Positions 59,675-64,000 of a stretch of DNA of 64,000 bases are shown here, piece after piece. Position 1 is the first letter of the stretch. Every line of letters begins with the position of its first letter. The notes under the pieces were generated by a model. It was not told the origin of the DNA, ran no database searches, and was given only the letters and a program-made list of their open reading frames with translations. The stretch comes from Bacteroidales bacterium UBA7258 (lineage in GTDB: Bacteria; Bacteroidota; Bacteroidia; Bacteroidales; UBA932): assembly GCA_002472565.1 (NCBI GenBank), contig DKSK01000007.1, forward strand, positions 1-64,000, in the 5' to 3' direction. The translations under genes and the position numbers were made by a program.

Positions 59675-61498
59675 CTACCAGCCCTCGTTCTGGGACATCG
59701 GATTGCCGGTGTTGAGATCGATGTAGGTCTGAGGTATAGGCCAGTTCTTGAACTTGATAGAACGATCCTTGTACTCAGCCCAGCGCCTGATGGCAGGATA
59801 AACCTGGTCCGAACCGGAAGCAGTGTACATTCCGTAATTCAGGAGCCTCGGCTGCCACTCTTCAGGTTTCATTCTGAGAAGAGTTCCCCAGCGGTCTTCC
59901 TCAAGCATGAGCTCGCGGGCCCTCTCATCGAGGATGACCTGGATGTCGATGGAAGTTGCAGGAGCGGCATGAGCCCTTGTCCTGACTGCGTTGAGGGCTA
60001 TAAGCGCGCCTCCGTTGTCGCCGAGCCTGTAGCGGGCCTCCGCGAGAAGGAGGTAGGCCTCGGCCGACCTCGCCATATATTTATTTCGGTATAGAATTGT
60101 TCTCGGTATGATGAAGAACCAGTTCCAGCTGGTGTTGACCTCGTCCCAATCCCAATCATCCATAGGGGTCTCCTTATAGAAGATAGGAACGAACATGGAA
60201 CCCTCATTTACAGTAGACTTGTCAAGCTCGTCCCAGCCTGCATATTTCTCGAAGAGAGGATGGTTCTCGTTGATTACAAGGAACTTGGTACGTACAGTCA
60301 CGCCCTCGGTGAAGCGGTCGTCCTTGGTGCTGGAGAAGTTGTGGGCGGAGTCCCAGGCAGTCGCGGAAACGAACCAGGTAGGAGGAGTCTGGGCCCAGCC
60401 AGTACCTCCGTGGATGTAAGGATTAGCCTGGCTGCCATATTTCGCGCTGACGTGCTCGCTCCATGGCTTGCCGGCATTACCGTCGACAGTCAGATGCATA
60501 TCCTGGAGAGCTGGAGAAAGGGAAAGAGTCATAGACCTTTTTCCGTTGTTCCCGTTGGCCGCGAAGGTGGTGTAATCAGGAGCAGACCTCGCAACCCAGA
60601 TAGCCTCGGTATTAGCCGGGCTCGTCATGTTTGCTGAAACAAAGAGGTCGGAGAAGGCGCTTCCCTGAGGGAAGGAATTGGCGATTCCGTTTCTGCTGCC
60701 GGACGCGCCAGGGACACGGACACCGAATCTGGAAGTCTCCAGAGGATGCTTGGCAATTACGGCCTCGGCATATTTGGCCGCCTCCTGGAAAGAAGCCTTG
60801 TCATTGTTTTGGACACCAAGGGCGAGATAAGCCTCGGAGAGGAAAAAGGCGGCGGCATAGCGGCTGGCCCTTCCGGCCTCACCATTGGCGATGGTAGATT
60901 CAGGGAGAACGCCATAGGCCTCTTTCAGGTCTTTGATGGCGAACTCATAGACGCTGGCCCTAGGCTCGCGCACATAGTCGAATCTTGCATTCTCGGAGAA
61001 GGAATCCACGATAGGAACGTCTCCGTAATATTCCGCAAGGCGGAGATAGGCAAGTCCGCGGAGAAATTTGGCTTCTTCGGACACACGATTCTTCTCATCC
61101 TCGCTGACCCACTTGACATTGTCCATCTGGGAGAGGGCGAGATTGCAGTAGGAAATCATCTTGTAGTAGTTGTCCCATACCGTCTTCACGAAGCCCATGG
61201 ATGGGGACCATGAAGTCGTAAAGTTGCTATAGTGCACGGTCGAACCCTTGCCGTCCAAGATGTCCGTTCCGATCTGCTTATAGGTGAAGGCGTCGCCTCC
61301 CATCCCCTGAGGGAAGAAGTTGGCCTCATAGGTGCTGTATGCGGAAAGGACGGTCGAAAGTACCTGGTCGCTGGTATTGAAAGCGTTCTCTATCGTAATC
61401 CTGTCTTTAGGCTTCTCCTCGAGGAAGTCGTCATCCGAGGTGCAGGCGCCCAGGACGAGCAAGGACGATAAGAGGAACAGTGTTTTATTGAGTTTCAT
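59675..61498 (-). CDS. susD: SusD/RagB-family glycan-binding lipoprotein
   Basis: Surface lipoprotein that lids the SusC transporter and binds oligosaccharide. Lipobox VLGAC (Cys19) followed by the acidic run TSDDDF, resembling the Bacteroidota surface-export signal. Helical TPR-like body with FLRGLAYLRLAEYYGDVPIV (~145-165), and the C-terminal SusD block YMARSAEAYLLLAEARYRLG...LNAVRTRAH. 607 aa. It lies 32 nt downstream of SusC. Confidence 0.95.
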   Translation of the reverse strand: MKLNKTLFLLSSLLVLGACTSDDDFLEEKPKDRITIENAFNTSDQVLSTVLSAYSTYEANFFPQGMGGDAFTYKQIGTDILDGKGSTVHYSNFTTSWSPSMGFVKTVWDNYYKMISYCNLALSQMDNVKWVSEDEKNRVSEEAKFLRGLAYLRLAEYYGDVPIVDSFSENARFDYVREPRASVYEFAIKDLKEAYGVLPESTIANGEAGRASRYAAAFFLSEAYLALGVQNNDKASFQEAAKYAEAVIAKHPLETSRFGVRVPGASGSRNGIANSFPQGSAFSDLFVSANMTSPANTEAIWVARSAPDYTTFAANGNNGKRSMTLSLSPALQDMHLTVDGNAGKPWSEHVSAKYGSQANPYIHGGTGWAQTPPTWFVSATAWDSAHNFSSTKDDRFTEGVTVRTKFLVINENHPLFEKYAGWDELDKSTVNEGSMFVPIFYKETPMDDWDWDEVNTSWNWFFIIPRTILYRNKYMARSAEAYLLLAEARYRLGDNGGALIALNAVRTRAHAAPATSIDIQVILDERARELMLEEDRWGTLLRMKPEEWQPRLLNYGMYTASGSDQVYPAIRRWAEYKDRSIKFKNWPIPQTYIDLNTGNPMSQNEGW

Positions 61499-61530
61499 AT
61501 ATTTCGACAGTATAAATTATTGTTTGACAA

Positions 61531-64000
61531 CTAGAAAGAAACATTAACCGCCATGGTGACCGCTCTTGGAAGAGAGATGGAGTCTCCGCTTCTCGCGTCA
61601 GGATCACTCAACTTCCAGTTCGGCGCGATGTAGAAGAGGTTGCGGCCGGAGAGGGAAAGCTTGAGACTCTTGACATTCCACTTGCTCACGAGAGAGGTAA
61701 GGTCGTAGGAAAGGCTCAGGTCCTGGAGTCGAACGTGTCCGTATCCGTTGTAGACATGGTAGTAGCCTCCCGGGTTGGTGAATGCAGGGCTAGGATATTT
61801 GCCGCTCTTGTTCTCAGGCGTCCAGAAAGGAATGTCGTAAGCACCTGTACTATGTCCAGTGTTATAGGTTACATAGGCGAAGGTATTGTCATCCTTTCCG
61901 AAGTCGTTGCCGCCGAAGATGCCTTCGAACATGATGTAGAGCTGCCATTTCTTGTACCTGAAGGTATTGGCGAGGTTCATTCTGAAGTTCTCCTTGGTGT
62001 AGCCGAGGATCTTTCTGTCTTCAGCCTTAGGATTTGCTGTCTCGGAACCGTCCGCGGCCCTATAGAGAGGAGTACCGGTCTCCTTGTCGATCCTGGTCAC
62101 CTCGTAGCCATAGATGGCTCCGAGAGACTTGCCGATGAAGTAGCCGTTGGTAAGGTCATCCTTCCCGTCGCCGTAGAGTTCCTTGAGCTTGTTACGGTTG
62201 AGAGTGAAGGTAAGGTTGGTGTTCCAGCTGAAGTCAGCCCTCTTGATGTTCACGGAAGTAGCGTTGATCTCGACTCCCCAGTTGTTTACCTGGCCCATGG
62301 TGGCCTTCTGCGTAGTGACGCCGCTCCCCATTACAGGGATGTTTCTGTCGAAGATCTGGTCCGTGGTCTTGGATGAATAAGCGTTGAGCTCCATGAGAAG
62401 TCTGCTTCCGAAGAGAGCAGACTCGAAGCCGCCGTTCCAAGAATCAGTGGTCTGCCAGCTGAGCTGAGGGTTTCCGAGGGTGGCGATGGCCTGGCCCCAG
62501 TGGATCTTGCCGTCATAGTAGCTGGAGATTCCGCCGCTCTGGGCGAGAGAAACAGTGGAAAGCGAACCGTAAGGGGCGAGGGTCTGAGCTCCGTTCTTTC
62601 CCCAGGAAAGCTTGAGCTTGAGGTTGTTGAGCCACTGGTGGGTGCTGGACATGAATTTCTCGTTGGAGATTGTCCAAGCGCCTCCGAAGGCTGGGAAGTT
62701 ACCCCACTTGCTGTCTTTTCCGAAGACAGAAGAACCGTCGCGGCGGATGGAAGCGTTAAGATGGTAGGTGCCCTTGTAGGACCACATGACGCGGGCGAGG
62801 TAGCCGATGTCGTTATGGACGGCATAGGTAGGAGTGGCGATGGTCTGGGTGCCGGCGTCGCTGAGTCCGTACCAGCCCTTGAGGGTGTTTCCGGCGTTGA
62901 AGAAATCCTTTCCGGTCATGCCGCTCGTGGTGGTCTTGTTGCTGTCGCGGGTGTAGACGAGGGAGGCGTTGACGTAGTGCTGGCCGAAGTTCCTCTGATA
63001 GGTCAGGATGTAGTCATTGACCCAGCTGCGGGTCCTGGAGCTCGAAGTCGAGCCATAGGCCTCGTTGAGGTTGAGGTAGGAAGAGGTGTATCCGATACCA
63101 TCCCAGTCACCTGCGATGTTGGTAGGGAAGTAGCTCTCGTGATAGAAGCTCCTGTTGTCGGAGTCGATTCTGTTGAAGGTTGCGTTTACCCTGAAATTAA
63201 GGCCGTCAACCCAAGGAATGTCGATGCTGACATAGCCGCCGAGGTTGAGGTTGGACCTTCTGCTGTCCCTCTCGGCGCCGGTCGTCCAGAGCGGGCTGAT
63301 CTGGGTAGCGTCCTGGCCGTCGACGAATTTTCTCTGGCTTCCGTCAGGAAGATAAGGCTCGCCGTAAGGGGTGAGACGGCAGCCGTAAAGGCTGAGGGGG
63401 ACGTCGTTGCTGTAGGTGTTGGCAAAATTCATGTTGACGCCGACCTCAAACCATGAAGCGACCTTGGAGGTCAGGTTCATGCTGGCGGTATTGCGCTCGA
63501 AATTGTTGCCGTGGAGCATTCCAGCCTGGCCAGAATGACCGATGCCGGCGAAATAGTTGACTTTCTGGGAGGCGCCGGAAATGCTGGCGTTGTAGTTCTG
63601 GGTGTATCCGGTCCTCGTAGCGAGATCGTACCAGTCAGTCTCCTTGCCCTTCTTATAGTTCTCGAGCTCGAACGGAGTCATGAAAGAAGTGCTCTTGAGA
63701 TCGATGCTTCCGTTCTTGATATTCTTGTAGGTGATATAGTCCTCGCCGTCAAGATATTTCTGCCTGTAGGTAGGAACCGAGAGCTGATGGGAAGTCGAGA
63801 AGTTTACGATAGGCTTGCCCTCCTTTCCTTTCTTGGTGGTGACCATGATCACTCCCTGGGCGGCCTTCGATCCGTATGCGGCAAGAGAGGTCGCATCCTT
63901 GAGGACGCTGATGGACTCGATGGTGTCAGGATCGATATCATCGAGCTGGCCAGGGAAAATCACGCCGTTGAGGATGATGAGAGGATACTCGCTAGTGCTG
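61531..64000 (-). CDS. susC: SusC/RagA-family TonB-dependent transporter (5' end outside window)
   Basis: Outer-membrane beta-barrel importing glycan fragments. The frame is open to the window edge; visible residues start in the plug domain (EYPLIILNGVIFPG, then DIDPDTIESISVLKDATSLAAYGSKAAQGVIMVTTKKGK) and run through the barrel to the terminal Phe of AVNVSF. About 823 residues are seen; the signal peptide, carboxypeptidase-like N-terminal domain and TonB box are missing. The GTG at 63963 is internal, not a start. Energised by TonB/ExbB, genes for which lie at 28-33 kb. Confidence 0.95.
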   Translation of the reverse strand, partial: STSEYPLIILNGVIFPGQLDDIDPDTIESISVLKDATSLAAYGSKAAQGVIMVTTKKGKEGKPIVNFSTSHQLSVPTYRQKYLDGEDYITYKNIKNGSIDLKSTSFMTPFELENYKKGKETDWYDLATRTGYTQNYNASISGASQKVNYFAGIGHSGQAGMLHGNNFERNTASMNLTSKVASWFEVGVNMNFANTYSNDVPLSLYGCRLTPYGEPYLPDGSQRKFVDGQDATQISPLWTTGAERDSRRSNLNLGGYVSIDIPWVDGLNFRVNATFNRIDSDNRSFYHESYFPTNIAGDWDGIGYTSSYLNLNEAYGSTSSSRTRSWVNDYILTYQRNFGQHYVNASLVYTRDSNKTTTSGMTGKDFFNAGNTLKGWYGLSDAGTQTIATPTYAVHNDIGYLARVMWSYKGTYHLNASIRRDGSSVFGKDSKWGNFPAFGGAWTISNEKFMSSTHQWLNNLKLKLSWGKNGAQTLAPYGSLSTVSLAQSGGISSYYDGKIHWGQAIATLGNPQLSWQTTDSWNGGFESALFGSRLLMELNAYSSKTTDQIFDRNIPVMGSGVTTQKATMGQVNNWGVEINATSVNIKRADFSWNTNLTFTLNRNKLKELYGDGKDDLTNGYFIGKSLGAIYGYEVTRIDKETGTPLYRAADGSETANPKAEDRKILGYTKENFRMNLANTFRYKKWQLYIMFEGIFGGNDFGKDDNTFAYVTYNTGHSTGAYDIPFWTPENKSGKYPSPAFTNPGGYYHVYNGYGHVRLQDLSLSYDLTSLVSKWNVKSLKLSLSGRNLFYIAPNWKLSDPDARSGDSISLPRAVTMAVNVSF

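Noticed and set aside
62500..63456. 318-codon open frame on the + strand, rich in Val/Gly/Asp
   Set aside because: Antisense to susC; composition is a by-product of the barrel codons.
1..64000. CRISPR arrays, insertion sequences, prophage, integrases, toxin-antitoxin pairs
   Set aside because: Looked for direct repeats with spacers, transposase/integrase motifs and small paired genes; none seen.

Overview
The window is a stretch of a chromosome from a member of the Bacteroidota, most likely order Bacteroidales. Several things point there. Genes are preceded by the Bacteroidota-type -7 element TAnnTTTG instead of TATAAT. There is a SusC/SusD pair. The arginine pathway uses an N-acyl-ornithine carbamoyltransferase of the Bacteroides type. 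There are ExbB-(membrane protein)-ExbD-ExbD and putative-porin families. By eye the base composition is moderately GC-rich. I cannot assign a genus. I see no phage, transposase, integrase or CRISPR array; it reads as dense, vertically inherited core genome with one polysaccharide locus cut by the right edge.

Layout. 57-2842 (+): sugar nucleotidyltransferase, CPBP-type membrane protease, dihydropteroate synthase. 2848-7170 (-): nicotinate phosphoribosyltransferase, nicotinamidase and a UvrD/PcrA helicase in one tight operon. 7240-11061 (+): a sugar kinase fused to a RapZ C-terminal domain, a GHL10-like lipoprotein and a MurU-like nucleotidyltransferase, which together look like an amino-sugar / cell-wall recycling unit. 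11244-15197 (+): putative porin and MltF-like lytic transglycosylase. 15088-18263 (-): M13 peptidase lipoprotein and FtsX/LolE-type permease. 18390-19385 (+): BASS-like transporter. 19369-23000 (-): pyrE, SRPBCC protein, RsmF-like rRNA methyltransferase, tetratricopeptide-like protein. 23061-28106 (+): Nudix, queA, dprA, tatD, asparaginase. 28235-33469 (+): ExbB/ExbD energiser operon, asnS, udk, tonB. 33453-39432 (-): S41 protease, dCMP deaminase, acyl-CoA/AMP ligase, large anchored protein of unknown function. 39743-48479 (-): a complete arginine biosynthesis cluster with its ArgR repressor. 48689-51399 (+): typA, DUF177/yceD, rpmF, tRNA-Arg(CCU). 51493-55889: membrane acyltransferase (-), esterase-like hydrolase (+), guaA (+), YugP-like zinc peptidase (-). 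56126-64000 (-): polysaccharide utilization locus with SusC (partial), SusD, CE1-like esterase and GH3 glycosidase.

The genes group into a few working units. (1) Arginine: GNAT, ArgB, ArgC, ArgD, ArgF', M20 deacylase, ArgG and ArgH give an uninterrupted route from glutamate to arginine through acylated intermediates. Residue 90 of ArgF' is Ser, which suggests succinyl rather than acetyl intermediates. (2) Envelope energisation: ExbB/ExbD and TonB would power the SusC-type transporter at the right end. (3) NAD salvage: nicotinamide to nicotinate to NaMN. (4) Amino-sugar recycling: kinase plus nucleotidyltransferase in the manner of AmgK/MurU, with an intact-looking RapZ ligand motif fused to the kinase.

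The most unusual observations are the kinase-RapZ fusion, a ~55-residue hairpin-rich insertion in the catalytic region of the MurU-like enzyme, the Ser90 state of the ornithine carbamoyltransferase, a triple 29-bp tandem repeat spanning a stop/start junction, and a head-on overlapping promoter pair between pyrE and the Nudix gene.
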